A DNA stretch of 64,000 bases from Hydrocarboniphaga sp965279055 (GCF_965279055.1 NZ_OZ257125.1:1-64000); one strand, 5' to 3'; positions 26,321 to 34,961 are shown, numbered from the stretch's first letter. Numbers and translations: made by a program. The notes: generated by a model not told the origin, from the letters alone.

Positions 26321-26381
26321 GCTTCCGGCACGGCGTGCCCATCCCCGGCGAGCTGCTGTTAAACTCGCGCGGCATTCATAG

Positions 26382-27389
26382 ATGAAACCTCGAGGCTTAC
26401 GGGTGGATAAACGCTTTTATCAGAGGATCGTCCGCGCCGCCGCGGCCTCGCTGCTGCTGGCCGGCGCCACCGCGGCGGTCGCCGCCGGTGCCGTCGAAGA
26501 AGCGCAGACGCTGATGGCCCAGGGTCAGTACGACCAGGCGCTGAAGAAAGTCGAAGGCCAGCTCAAGAGTTCGCCGCAGGACGCCGAGGCGCGTTTCATG
26601 CGCGGCCTGATCCTGGTCAAGCTCAACCGCGGCCCGGAGGCGATCAAGATGTTCGCCGACCTGACCCGCGACTACCCGCAGCTGCCCGAGCCCTACAACA
26701 ACCTGGCGGTGCTGTACGCGCAGCAGGGCGACTACGAGAAGGCGCGCGACGCGCTCGAAGCGGCGCTGGCGACGCATCCCAGCTACGCCACCGCGCACGA
26801 AAACCTCGGCGACATCTACGCCGCGCTGGCCGGCGCCGCCTACAACCGCGCGCTGACGCTGGACCAGAGCAACCAGACCGTGCGCAGCAAGCTGTCGCTG
26901 ATCGGCCAGCTCGATCATCCGGGTTCGGGCAGCAGCTCGGCCGTGGCGTCGACCAGCACCGTGACCGGCGCGCCGGCCGCGCTGCCGCCGCCGGCTTCGG
27001 TGCCGCCTGCGTCCACCGTGCCGACGCCGGCCGCCAGCCTCGACGGCGGCACCGTGCAGAACGTGACCAGCGTGGTCAACGCCTGGGCTGCGGCCTGGTC
27101 GGCCAAGGACGTCAGCGCCTACTTCGCGACCTATTCGCCGACCTTCATTCCCGAAGGCAGCGTCACCCGCGGCACCTGGGAGGCGCAGCGCCGCGAGCGC
27201 ATCTCGCGTGCCACGCGCATCAGCGTCAAGGCGCTGAGCCCGCAGGTCGAGCGCGTCGCCGGCGACCGCGTCGCGGTGACGTTCACGCAGGACTACGAGT
27301 CCGACAGCTTTTCGGACAAGGTCTCCAAAACGCTGGAGCTGCAGCAGGCCGGCGCGAGCTGGCTGATCGTCCGCGAATACACGCGCTAG
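26382..27389 (+). CDS. Exported TPR protein with a C-terminal NTF2/SnoaL-like domain
   Basis: A 335-residue protein with a signal peptide (core AAASLLLAGATAAVA). Residues about 40-165 form TPR repeats (AQTLMAQGQYDQALKKVEGQL; PEPYNNLAVLYAQQGDYEKA). A Ser/Ala/Pro linker (about 175-225) leads to a C-terminal domain (VVNAWAAAWSAKDVSAYFATY ... WLIVREYTR) of the SnoaL/NTF2-like type. The next gene, an L,D-transpeptidase eight bases downstream, ends in a similar domain. The pair is likely an envelope operon in which this protein organises or recruits the transpeptidase; that role is inference. Confidence 0.85.
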   Translation: MKPRGLRVDKRFYQRIVRAAAASLLLAGATAAVAAGAVEEAQTLMAQGQYDQALKKVEGQLKSSPQDAEARFMRGLILVKLNRGPEAIKMFADLTRDYPQLPEPYNNLAVLYAQQGDYEKARDALEAALATHPSYATAHENLGDIYAALAGAAYNRALTLDQSNQTVRSKLSLIGQLDHPGSGSSSAVASTSTVTGAPAALPPPASVPPASTVPTPAASLDGGTVQNVTSVVNAWAAAWSAKDVSAYFATYSPTFIPEGSVTRGTWEAQRRERISRATRISVKALSPQVERVAGDRVAVTFTQDYESDSFSDKVSKTLELQQAGASWLIVREYTR

Positions 27390-27397
27390 CAGCGGGC

Positions 27398-28606
27398 ATG
27401 CACGAGCGGCACTGGGCGCGGCCACGCAGACTGGCCGCCGGCTTGCTGTTGGCGCTGTTGCCGATCGCCTGGGCCGCGGCCGCGCCGGTGACGTCGCCCA
27501 AGCAGAGCAACAAGGCCGCACCCGAAACCGAACTGGTTTCCGCGATCGAGGATTTGCGCGCCGGGAACGGCCGGCGCGCGCTCGAAAAACTTGCGCGACT
27601 GACGCAGGAGCAGCCCAACTTCCGCCTCGCGCAACTGCTCTACGCCGACCTGCTGGCCTCGCGTTCGGGCAAGCCCGGCATCATGCCGGACGCAGAAGAC
27701 CCGGCGCTGAAAGACCTTTACGACGAGGCGCGCTACCGCGACAGCCAGGCGCGCTTCACCCCGCCGCCGGGCACGGTACCGGGCAATGTGCTGAAGCTCG
27801 CCGCGGAATATCCCTACCTGGTCGTGGTCGATCTGCCGAACGCGCGGCTCGACCTGTTCGAGAACAGGGCCGGCGATCTCAAGCTGATCCACAGCCACTA
27901 CGTCGGCATCGCGCGCAACGGCTTCGGCAAGAAAGCCTCGGGCGATCTGCGCACGCCGGTCGGCATCTATCACATCACCGGCTGGAAATCGGACGATCAG
28001 CTGCCGGAGCTGTATGGCGGTGGCGCGCTGCCGCTGAATTATCCGAATCTGTGGGACCGCTTCCGCGTGAAGACCGGCTACGGCATCTGGCTGCACGGTG
28101 TGCCGCGCGTGACCTACGTGCGTGCGCCGCGCAGCAGCGAAGGCTGCGTGACGATGGCCAACGACGACCTGGTCGCGCTCAAGCCCTACGTGCTCAGCAC
28201 CAATGCGCCGGTGATCCTGTCGGACAAGGTGGACTGGGTGCCCAAGGCCGAGGCGGCCAGGGAGCGCGACAGCTTTCTCGCGCGTATCGAAGACTGGCGC
28301 CGGAAGTGGCAGGCGATCGACACCGAAGGCTATCTGGGCTTCTATGGCGAGGACTTCACCACCGACGGCATGAACAAGACCGAGTTCGTCGCCCACAAGC
28401 GTCGCGTCAATGCGACCAAGCACAGCATCGACGTCCAGACCGAGGACATGAGTCTGTATCGCTATCCCGGCGAGCCGATGATGTTGGCGGAATTCACGCT
28501 CCGGTACCGCAGCGACAATTTCAGTTCCACCGCGAAAAAGCAGCAGTACTGGCGGCAGAACGCCAAGGGCGAGTGGAAGATTTTCCGCGAGGAAAATCTG
28601 GACTGA
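27398..28606 (+). CDS. L,D-transpeptidase (YkuD) with C-terminal NTF2-like domain
   Basis: A 402-residue exported enzyme. After a signal peptide (about 1-28) comes a TPR-like helical part, then the YkuD domain with the active-site set LHGVP (H233) and SSEGCVTM (C250, nucleophile). It should cross-link peptidoglycan stem peptides (3-3 links) or attach proteins to the wall. A C-terminal domain (about 285-402) ends FREENLD with the fold of the previous protein's last domain. The ATG begins eight bases after the TPR gene. It resembles the ErfK/YcbB-unrelated YafK-type branch; exact role unknown. Confidence 0.9.
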   Translation: MHERHWARPRRLAAGLLLALLPIAWAAAAPVTSPKQSNKAAPETELVSAIEDLRAGNGRRALEKLARLTQEQPNFRLAQLLYADLLASRSGKPGIMPDAEDPALKDLYDEARYRDSQARFTPPPGTVPGNVLKLAAEYPYLVVVDLPNARLDLFENRAGDLKLIHSHYVGIARNGFGKKASGDLRTPVGIYHITGWKSDDQLPELYGGGALPLNYPNLWDRFRVKTGYGIWLHGVPRVTYVRAPRSSEGCVTMANDDLVALKPYVLSTNAPVILSDKVDWVPKAEAARERDSFLARIEDWRRKWQAIDTEGYLGFYGEDFTTDGMNKTEFVAHKRRVNATKHSIDVQTEDMSLYRYPGEPMMLAEFTLRYRSDNFSSTAKKQQYWRQNAKGEWKIFREENLD

Positions 28607-28724
28607 GTTCCTGAACTGATTTGCTGGGCTGAGCTTTGTTGCCAGTCGAAGTCGGTCGACTGCGATGTCGGCACCCGGCGATCGATTTCCTGGCTCGGAT
28701 TGTCGCGATCGTCGCGGACCCGTT

Positions 28725-29453
28725 TCAGCTGGTCGCGGGCGCTGACAGCGCCGCCTGGCGCCGGTGCAAGTGGCGCGCACTGGCCATGATGTAGACGTCG
28801 AACAGTGAGTAGAACACGCCGGCCAGCAGCGGCGGACTGTGCAGGCTCAGGGCCAGGCCTGGCGCGTGCGGCAGCCAGGCCCAGGCGCCAACCGAGGTGC
28901 CGACCAGTTCAAGCGCCAGCGCGATCAGCAGCATCATCACGTAGATCCGACGCTGACGGCCGTAACGTACCACCAGCAGCAGGATCGCCAGCAACAGGCC
29001 GTCGAACGAACTGATCGCGCTGAGCGTCAGCAACATGGCGCCGGCCGCGAACGCGAGGAGCAGCGGCGTGATCACGCGCTGCGGCACGCGGCGCGCGACG
29101 CCGGCGCCGAGCATGAACAGCAGGGTGTGCGCCGGCGGCACGTAGGCCGGAATGTTCTGCAGGCGGTATTCGTAGAGTCCCCAACCTAGCGAGAACAGCG
29201 CTTCGGCCAGCAACGCAAACGCGGTGGCGATCACCAGGGTCAGCCGCCAGGCCGGCGTTTGCCGGTGCAGCAGCAACAGCAGCAGGGCCCAGGCGAGCAC
29301 ACCGGCGAGCACCTGCGTCCACAGCAGGCCGAGGCTGTCCAGTGCCAGGCAGCTGCCGATCACTAGTACGATGGAGGCGGCGTCGCGGACCCAATCGGGG
29401 CCGGACAGCGGCGCCGTCGCCAGCACCTGGGCACGCAGCGCGGCATCAGCCAT
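28725..29453 (-). CDS. Polytopic membrane protein, unknown function
   Basis: A protein of about 242 residues with seven or so hydrophobic segments and a final basic loop (SARHLHRRQAALS). No catalytic motif is visible. The start at 29453 overlaps the last 8 bases of the GNAT gene, so it is translationally coupled to it and belongs to the ATP-grasp/GNAT operon. It could be the membrane component of that system. Between its stop and the convergent L,D-transpeptidase lie 118 bases with no recognisable feature. Confidence 0.75.
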   Translation of the reverse strand: MADAALRAQVLATAPLSGPDWVRDAASIVLVIGSCLALDSLGLLWTQVLAGVLAWALLLLLLHRQTPAWRLTLVIATAFALLAEALFSLGWGLYEYRLQNIPAYVPPAHTLLFMLGAGVARRVPQRVITPLLLAFAAGAMLLTLSAISSFDGLLLAILLLVVRYGRQRRIYVMMLLIALALELVGTSVGAWAWLPHAPGLALSLHSPPLLAGVFYSLFDVYIMASARHLHRRQAALSAPATS

Positions 29454-29916
29454 CGGCGGGTTCCGGATCGGCATGCAGGTCGTGACTCAGGCGCAGGCCG
29501 TCGGCGCCGTCGTCGTAATACGCGGGCAGATGGTGATCCGTGATGTAGCCGAGCTTCCGATAGAGGCCGCGTGCCGCCGCATTGTCGGCGCGCACCTCCA
29601 GCGTCACCGTCGTGCAGCGTCGCTGCCGGGCTGCGGCTTCGGCCGCTGTCACCAGTTCTTGCGCGATCCCCAGGCCACGCGAGGCAGGATCGACGATCAC
29701 CGAATAGATACGTGCGCTGCGCCGGCCCGCGCGGCTCAGCAGCAGCAGGTTGCCAAGCAGTTCCCCGCGTATTTCGGCGACCAGAAAATCCGCACGCGGG
29801 TTGGCAATGAAGGCGCGCAGGCTGCGTCGCGACATCTGGTCACCGGGGAACAGCGCTTCGAGTTCCAGCAGTGCGTCGATGTCGGCGAGCGTCGCACGGC
29901 GCAGCGTCACGCTCAC
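29446..29916 (-). CDS. GNAT acetyltransferase (RimI-like)
   Basis: A 156-residue N-acetyltransferase. VSVTLRRATLADIDALLELE is the typical N-terminus, IYSVIVDPASRGLGIAQELV carries the acetyl-CoA-binding R/QxxGxG/A loop, and ARGLYRKLGYI is the usual C-terminal motif. The GTG at 29916 overlaps the stop of the ATP-grasp gene (GTGA), so the two are translationally coupled. Together with the ATP-grasp ligase it probably acts on a shared small molecule or peptide, for example acetylating the amine of a product made by the ligase. Confidence 0.88.
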   Translation of the reverse strand: MSVTLRRATLADIDALLELEALFPGDQMSRRSLRAFIANPRADFLVAEIRGELLGNLLLLSRAGRRSARIYSVIVDPASRGLGIAQELVTAAEAAARQRRCTTVTLEVRADNAAARGLYRKLGYITDHHLPAYYDDGADGLRLSHDLHADPEPADG

Positions 29917-31379
29917 GGCTGGTTCTTGACCCGCACTTCCAGCCGGCGCACGAAGTACTCCATGATCTTCTTGTACAGCGCGTCCTTCAGCACCAGATCC
30001 TCGACGCCGAAATCGATGTTCGGGTTGTCGTTGACCTCGACCACCTTGACGATGTTGCCGAACTGTTTCAGATCGACGCCGTACAGCGCGTTGCCGACGG
30101 CTTTCGCTGCCTGCACCGCGATATTGCGCACCAGCGGCGGCACTTCGTCGATCGGCAAGGTGTCGTGATTGCCTTCGATCTTGCCGCCGCCGCTGGAATG
30201 CTTGACCACCTGCCAGTGGTCCTTGGCCATGTAATAGCGGCAGGCATACAGCGGCACGCCGTCGAGCACGCCGACACGCCAGTCGTAGTCGGTGGGCTCG
30301 AAAGACTGGCCGATGACGATGTCGCTGCGATCGAGCATGTCGCGCACCTCGCGCTTGAGCTCGGCCTCGTTGTCGACCTTGATCACGCCGCGCGAAAACT
30401 GCGAATCGGGTTGCTTGAGCACGCACGGAAAGCCCAGCTCTTTCGCAATCTGCTTGACGTTGCCACGATGGATCAACATCGTCTTCGGCTGCGGAATGCG
30501 ATGTCGATCCATCAGCTCCGACAGATACACCTTGTTGGCCGCGCGCAGGATCGACTTCGGATCGTCGACGACGATCAGGCCTTCGCGCTCGGCGCGGCGC
30601 GCGAAGCGATAGGTGTGATGATTCACCGCGGTGGTTTCGCGAATGAACAGCGCGTCGTAGGCGGCGACGTGGCCGTAGTCCGCCTTGCCGAGAAAATCGA
30701 CCTGAAAGCCGAGGTCTTCGGCGGCTTTCTCGAAAGCCTTGAGCGCGCGCGCGTTCGACGGCGGGTCTTTCTCGTCCTCGTTGATCAGGATCGCCAGGTC
30801 GTAGCGGTAGGAGTCTTTCTTCTGCCGTGGCATGCGCCGGCGCGTGAAGTAGTCGCGCGCCGCCTGGTGCATGAATTCCAGATGCGAACTCGGCACTTCG
30901 CCGAGCGCGATCGGGCCGATCGACTGCACCCGCCACTCGTCGCCCTTGTATTCGAAGCAGGCCTGTACCAGCGGCGCCGGGAACAGGTTGAACAGCGCGC
31001 GCGCGAGGCGCTCGTGGCGCTTGGTCGGGCTCTGGCCGAAGTAGACGTTGAGCACGTATTCGCTGGAGCCGAGCCGCGCCAGCGAACTCTGGATCAGCTC
31101 GTCGATTTCGTCGTTGAGCCGGCCCGGCGATTCGGCGAGTTTCAGATCCTGGATCGTGGTGATGTCCGGCAGCGGCCGGTGGCCGCGCGCGCCGGCCAGC
31201 AGGCTGACGTAGTAGCCGGTGCTTTGATAACTGAAGCTGCGGCACAGGTTGTAGACGCGGATATTGCGCTGCAGGACTTCCGGCGTCAGCGTCAGATAGT
31301 CCCAGGCGGTCATCACGTGCATGCCGGGAATCTGCAGCGGCCAGTCGGTGCGCGAATCGACGACGACCAGGCCGCTCAC
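29913..31379 (-). CDS. RimK-like ATP-grasp ligase with N-terminal extension
   Basis: A 488-residue protein. The C-terminal half is a RimK-like ATP-grasp (SILRAANKVYLSELMDRHRIPQP; CVLKQPDSQFSRGVIKV; VVEVNDNPNIDFG with metal-binding residues). The N-terminal ~200 residues (SGLVVVDSRTDWP; NIRVYNLCRSFSYQSTGYYVSLLA) match the RLAN-type domain that precedes a subset of RimK-like proteins. Such enzymes join an amino acid or peptide to an acyl phosphate, but substrate is unknown here. The start is GTG at 31379. The gene leads an operon with a GNAT and a membrane protein, overlapping the GNAT by four bases. The divergent gene is a FecR/SPOR protein. Confidence 0.9.
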   Translation of the reverse strand: MSGLVVVDSRTDWPLQIPGMHVMTAWDYLTLTPEVLQRNIRVYNLCRSFSYQSTGYYVSLLAGARGHRPLPDITTIQDLKLAESPGRLNDEIDELIQSSLARLGSSEYVLNVYFGQSPTKRHERLARALFNLFPAPLVQACFEYKGDEWRVQSIGPIALGEVPSSHLEFMHQAARDYFTRRRMPRQKKDSYRYDLAILINEDEKDPPSNARALKAFEKAAEDLGFQVDFLGKADYGHVAAYDALFIRETTAVNHHTYRFARRAEREGLIVVDDPKSILRAANKVYLSELMDRHRIPQPKTMLIHRGNVKQIAKELGFPCVLKQPDSQFSRGVIKVDNEAELKREVRDMLDRSDIVIGQSFEPTDYDWRVGVLDGVPLYACRYYMAKDHWQVVKHSSGGGKIEGNHDTLPIDEVPPLVRNIAVQAAKAVGNALYGVDLKQFGNIVKVVEVNDNPNIDFGVEDLVLKDALYKKIMEYFVRRLEVRVKNQP

Positions 31380-31613
31380 GGCTGCCCCCGGCGCTTCGCG
31401 GCGCCCTCGTGCATCAGTCCCGGCAGTGGAGATTCCAGCGTTGCGGCGAGACTCATGCGAGAGGCGGCGACCGGGTCCTGAAGAGAGGGAAAGCAGGCGC
31501 GAATCCTAGCATCACGGGGCCGCGACGACCGAGCGCCGGTGCATCCTTGTGTCGCAGCTGTTACCTGTGTTGATGTAGCTGCTATCATTCTATTTATCGA
31601 TTTAATATCACTG

Positions 31614-32579
31614 ATGGCGCCGCCCATGCTCCTGATCCCAGTCCGCTCGCTACGATTGACCGCGATGTTGCTGATCGCCACAAGCAGCGGTGCTGCCGCC
31701 GCGGCCGCCGGCGGTGCGATGAGCCTGACCGTGGTACAGGCGGCGCCGCCGTTCGCGGTGATGCGCGGCGGCAAGCCGGTGCCGCCGGCGCACGATCTGC
31801 CGCTGGCCAACGGCGACGAGCTAACGACCGGCGCCAACGGCCGCGGCTCGCTGCGTTTCGGCGTTACCGTGATGACGCTGGGCGAGCAGGGCGTGCTGAA
31901 GGTGGCGACGATCCAGCAGCCGGCCGGCGGTTTCAACGGCCGCACCGACCTGGAGCTGGGCGCCGGCGCTTTCCGCGTCGACGGCACCGAGGAAAAACGC
32001 CTGCCGCAGGACGTGCGCCTGACGCTGCCCGATCTGCGCCTGCGTGTGTTCGGCGCCGATGTCTGGACGCGCGCCGACGCCGCGCAGCGCGAAGTCTGCC
32101 TGCTGTCGGGCGCGGTCGAGATCGCGTCGACCCGCGGCTCGGAGCGGCTCGACGTGCCCGGCGAATGCCTGAGCTCGGATGCCAGCGGCCTGCATCGCAG
32201 CAGGCCCGACGACGCCAGCATGAAGCAGCGCCTGTTGCAGACCGACTACGCCGCGCTGAAAGCCGCGGCCGCCGCGGCCACGGCCGCTGCCGCGCCGCGC
32301 CAGGAGCCGGCCAAGATCGCGCCGGTCACTGCGGCCACCGCCAGCGGCTGGACCCTGGTCGCCGCCGCGCTGGCCGACAGCGAGTCCGCCGAGCTGGAAG
32401 CCCAGGGCATGATCGAAATGGGTCTGCCCGGCGTCGTGCGCATCCACGATCTGCCCAATGGCCAGCGCGTGTATCGGGTGACCGTCGGCAGCTTCGCCAC
32501 CAAGGAACAGGCGGTAGCCTATGGCGCCGACGTCAAGAAGCGCTTCGGCATGGCGCAGCTGTGGCCCGCGCCGTTCTGA
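31614..32579 (+). CDS. Exported FecR-domain protein with C-terminal SPOR domain
   Basis: A protein of about 321 residues. It opens with a signal peptide (core LTAMLLIATSSGAAAA), then a FecR-like beta-rich domain (GDELTTGANGRGSLRFG; RVFGADVWTRADAAQREVCLLSG), an Ala-rich linker, and a C-terminal SPOR domain (RVYRVTVGSFATKEQAVAYGADV). SPOR domains bind denuded glycan strands at the septum, so it is likely periplasmic and wall-associated. Start is uncertain: ATG at 31614 or 31626. The 234-base divergent region to the ATP-grasp gene has an A+T-rich patch (31565-31610) that should hold the promoters. Confidence 0.8.
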   Translation: MAPPMLLIPVRSLRLTAMLLIATSSGAAAAAAGGAMSLTVVQAAPPFAVMRGGKPVPPAHDLPLANGDELTTGANGRGSLRFGVTVMTLGEQGVLKVATIQQPAGGFNGRTDLELGAGAFRVDGTEEKRLPQDVRLTLPDLRLRVFGADVWTRADAAQREVCLLSGAVEIASTRGSERLDVPGECLSSDASGLHRSRPDDASMKQRLLQTDYAALKAAAAAATAAAAPRQEPAKIAPVTAATASGWTLVAAALADSESAELEAQGMIEMGLPGVVRIHDLPNGQRVYRVTVGSFATKEQAVAYGADVKKRFGMAQLWPAPF

Positions 32580-32604
32580 GGGTTTCGCTTTGAGTAAATC
32601 CCGT

Positions 32605-32643
32605 TCCTCCCGAGTGTTTCGCGCAGCGAAACGTATCGAGGGA
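32605..32643. repeat. Family-3 hairpin repeat, single unit
   Basis: One unit with the shared arms and a distinct inner stem GTTTCGC-GCA-GCGAAAC (7 base pairs). It lies between the convergent FecR/SPOR and HAD genes. Confidence 0.85.
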
Positions 32644-32653
32644 CGCAAGCGCG

Positions 32654-33328
32654 CTAGACGCTCGCCGGCGCCTCGCCGCGCAGGCTGATCACGCGCCAGC
32701 CGCGGCGCTGCGCCTCGGCTAGCAGCACCTCGTCCGGGTCGACTGCGACCGCGGTGTCGGCGCGCTCCAGCAGCGGCAGGTCATTGCGTGAATCGCTGTA
32801 ACAGGTCAGATGATCGAAGGGCTGCGGCTGCGCCGCCAGCCAGCGCTCCAGGCGCAGCACCTTGCCGGCCTGGAAGTTCGGCGCGCCTTCGAGCCTGCCG
32901 GTATAGCGGCCGCCCACGAATTCCGGATCGGTCGCGATCAGCGCGTCGACGCCGAGCAATTCCGCGATCGGCTCAGTGACGAAGCGGTTGGTCGCCGTGG
33001 TGATCAGCAGCGCGTCGCCCTGCAGTCGGTGACGTGCGAGCAGCGCCGGCGCCAGCGGCGCGATCACCGGCTCGATCTTTTCGCGAACGAACTGCTCACG
33101 CCAGGCTTTCAGGGTCTCGAAGTTCTGCGCCGCCAGCGGCGCGAAACTGAAATGGCAGAAGGCCTCGATATCCAGCGTGCCGGCCTTGTACTCGTCGTAG
33201 AAGCGCTGATTCTCGCGCTCGTAGACCAGGCGGTCGACCACGCCCTGTTCGATCAGGAACTGGCCCCACAGGTAGTCGCTGTCGCCAGCCAGCAGGGTGT
33301 GATCGAGATCGAAAATCGCCAGGCGCAT
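32654..33328 (-). CDS. HAD-superfamily IB phosphatase (SerB-like)
   Basis: A 224-residue haloacid-dehalogenase-type phosphatase. MRLAIFDLDHTLLAGDSDY gives the DxDxT nucleophile motif, LLITTATNRFVT the second, and CYSDSRNDLPLLERAD the last acidic motif. The cap arrangement is that of the IB subfamily, which includes phosphoserine phosphatase-like and CicA-like enzymes with various phosphate-ester substrates. The start at 33328 is fixed by the motif-I position. It is divergent from rppH with about 105 bases between. Confidence 0.88.
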   Translation of the reverse strand: MRLAIFDLDHTLLAGDSDYLWGQFLIEQGVVDRLVYERENQRFYDEYKAGTLDIEAFCHFSFAPLAAQNFETLKAWREQFVREKIEPVIAPLAPALLARHRLQGDALLITTATNRFVTEPIAELLGVDALIATDPEFVGGRYTGRLEGAPNFQAGKVLRLERWLAAQPQPFDHLTCYSDSRNDLPLLERADTAVAVDPDEVLLAEAQRRGWRVISLRGEAPASV

Positions 33329-33432
33329 GGACGGGCCGCGTCGGATTGGAGAGAGTGAGCCCCCCAGTTTGCCGGTGCTTGCCGGCATGTGGAAGAATCG
33401 ATTACGGCAAATTTCCTACGTGCTTGATCCAA

Positions 33433-33951
33433 GTGATTGATTCGGACGGATATCGTCCCAATGTCGGGATCATCCTGACGAATGCCGCCGGCCAGGTTCT
33501 GTGGGCCAAGCGGATCGGGCAGGAGGCCTGGCAGTTCCCGCAGGGCGGGATACAGCGCGGCGAAGCGCCGCGCGATGCCCTGCTGCGCGAACTTCACGAG
33601 GAACTCGGGCTGCTCGGCGACGACGTCGAAATTCTCGCCGTGACCCAGGGCTGGCTGCGCTACAAGCTGCCCAAGCGCTATCTGCGCCAGGGCCGCGGCC
33701 GCGTCTGCATCGGCCAGAAGCAGAAGTGGTTCCTGCTGCGCCTGATCTCGCCGGAAGAGCGCGTGCACTTCGACGCTTCGCCGACGCCGGAATTCGACCG
33801 CTGGCGCTGGATCGACTGGTGGACGCCGGCCGACGAGGTCATCGAATTCAAGCGCGAGGTGTATCGCCGGGCGCTGGACGAACTGGCTGCCGCCGCCGGT
33901 ATCGCGGCGCGGCCGCAGACGCCGACGGCGGCGGGCGGCTCGTCGGTTTAG
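33433..33951 (+). CDS. rppH: RNA 5'-pyrophosphohydrolase
   Basis: A 172-residue Nudix enzyme that removes pyrophosphate from the 5' end of mRNA, triggering RNase E decay. The start IDSDGYRPNVGIIL, the Nudix box GGIQRGEAPRDALLRELHEELGL (residues about 38-60; GX5EX7REUXEEXGU) and QKWFLLRL are all family-typical, and the length is like E. coli RppH (176). The GTG at 33433 is selected because it gives the conserved IDxDGYRPNVG N-terminus. A longer frame reading from 33346 is not supported. Bfd follows 90 bases downstream. Confidence 0.93.
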   Translation: MIDSDGYRPNVGIILTNAAGQVLWAKRIGQEAWQFPQGGIQRGEAPRDALLRELHEELGLLGDDVEILAVTQGWLRYKLPKRYLRQGRGRVCIGQKQKWFLLRLISPEERVHFDASPTPEFDRWRWIDWWTPADEVIEFKREVYRRALDELAAAAGIAARPQTPTAAGGSSV

Positions 33952-33952
33952 A

Positions 33953-34014
33953 CGAGAATCGTTTTTGTTTGATTCGGGTTCGCGTTTGCGGTAGCGTAGC
34001 GACAATCGTTCTCA
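33953..34014 (+). promoter_or_regulatory. Fur-box-like sites upstream of bfd
   Basis: CGACAATCGTTCTCA (34000-34014) matches 10 of 14 informative positions of the 7-1-7 Fur consensus TGATAATnATTATCA. A weaker match (8) lies at 33953-33967. Bfd is commonly Fur-regulated, which supports the call. The sites lie 28 to 75 bases before the bfd start. Confidence 0.5.
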
Positions 34015-34041
34015 TTCACGCTGCCTGCGCCCCTCAAAGCC

Positions 34042-34263
34042 ATGTACGTCTGTGTCTGCAAGGCCGTCTCCGACCACCGCATCAAGCGCATGGTCCAGGA
34101 TGGCGTGACCACGCTGCGGGAAATCTCCCGTGAAACCGCGCTCGGCACCTGCTGCGGCAAGTGCGTGCCGGCCGCGCGCGAGCTGCTGTCCGAGGCCCTG
34201 GCGGTGCAGCCGATCCGGCTGGCCGACCTGGCGATGGCACCCTCGATGACCGCCGCGGCCTGA
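34042..34263 (+). CDS. bfd: Bacterioferritin-associated ferredoxin
   Basis: A 73-residue [2Fe-2S] protein. MYVCVCKAVSDHRIKRM and LGTCCGKCVPAARELL provide the cluster cysteines (C4, C6, C38, C41; C37 is extra), matching the BFD fold. It delivers electrons to the heme of bacterioferritin to release stored iron. It sits just upstream of bfr (131 bases) and behind Fur-like sites. Longer than many Bfd proteins only by a short Ala-rich tail. Confidence 0.95.
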   Translation: MYVCVCKAVSDHRIKRMVQDGVTTLREISRETALGTCCGKCVPAARELLSEALAVQPIRLADLAMAPSMTAAA

Positions 34264-34394
34264 ACCCAGGCCGGGCCGGTAGTTGCGAATCATAAGCATA
34301 ATTGCTTAAAAATATTATTCCGAACAAGCACTTACGCTTTACGTATCAAGGCTCGCTGGCTAGACTGGGCGCCTGATTCCCAGGAAGTGCAGCC
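34264..34394 (+). promoter_or_regulatory. A+T-rich leader upstream of bfr
   Basis: The segment between bfd and bfr is much richer in A+T than the surroundings (ATAAGCATAATTGCTTAAAA, then ATATTATTCCG at ~34310-34323) and should hold the bfr promoter. I cannot place -35/-10 boxes with confidence. No ORF is visible in it. Confidence 0.4.
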
Positions 34395-34877
34395 ATGCGC
34401 GGCGATACCAAGGTTCTCGAGTACCTCAATCTCGGTTTGAAGAACGAACTCACGGCGATCAACCAGTACTTCCTGCATTCGCGGATGCTCGGCAACTGGG
34501 GCCTCAAGAAACTCGAGAAGCTCGAGTACGAGGAATCGATCGACGAGATGAAGCACGCCGACAAGCTGATCAAGCGCATCCTGTTCCTCGACGGCCTGCC
34601 CAACCTGCAGGATCTCGGCAAGCTGTATATCGGCGAGGACGTCAAGGAAGTGCTGGAGTGCGATCTCAAGCGCGAATACGAGGCGCACCCGATGTACAAG
34701 GAGGCGATCGCCCATTGCGAAAGCGTGCGCGACTACGTTACCCGCGAGATCCTGGTCAGCATCCAGGAGAGCGAGGAAGAGCACATCGACTTCCTCGAAG
34801 AGCAGCTGCAGCTGATCGACCAGATGGGCCTGCAGAACTATGTGCAGACCGCGGTGGGTGAGCTCGAAGGGCCGTAA
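34395..34877 (+). CDS. bfr: Bacterioferritin
   Basis: A 160-residue 24-mer heme-containing iron store. The sequence is continuous from MRGDTKVLEYLNLGLKNELTAINQYFLHSRM. The ferroxidase and heme ligands are in place: E18, E51 and H54, E94-region acids, E127 and H130-type residues near SEEEHIDFLE, and the heme-coordinating methionine M52 as in E. coli. It stores ferric iron for release through Bfd, whose gene is directly upstream. The stop is followed by a family-2 repeat. Confidence 0.96.
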   Translation: MRGDTKVLEYLNLGLKNELTAINQYFLHSRMLGNWGLKKLEKLEYEESIDEMKHADKLIKRILFLDGLPNLQDLGKLYIGEDVKEVLECDLKREYEAHPMYKEAIAHCESVRDYVTREILVSIQESEEEHIDFLEEQLQLIDQMGLQNYVQTAVGELEGP

Positions 34878-34897
34878 AAAGCTCGTCGAGCCGTAGA

Positions 34898-34956
34898 GGT
34901 CGCGGGCAAGCCCGCTCCTACAGGTGGCTTTTGTAGGAGCGGGCTTGCCCGCGACC
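34898..34956. repeat. REP-like inverted repeat between bfr and hemJ
   Basis: Arms starting GGTCGCGGGCAAGCCCGCTC and closing with its complement, around a short TGGCTTT-type centre. The variant core GGGCTTGCCCGCGA is the commonest REP core of pseudomonads. It lies in the 80 bases between the convergent bfr and hemJ genes. Confidence 0.9.
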
Positions 34957-34961
34957 GCGTT

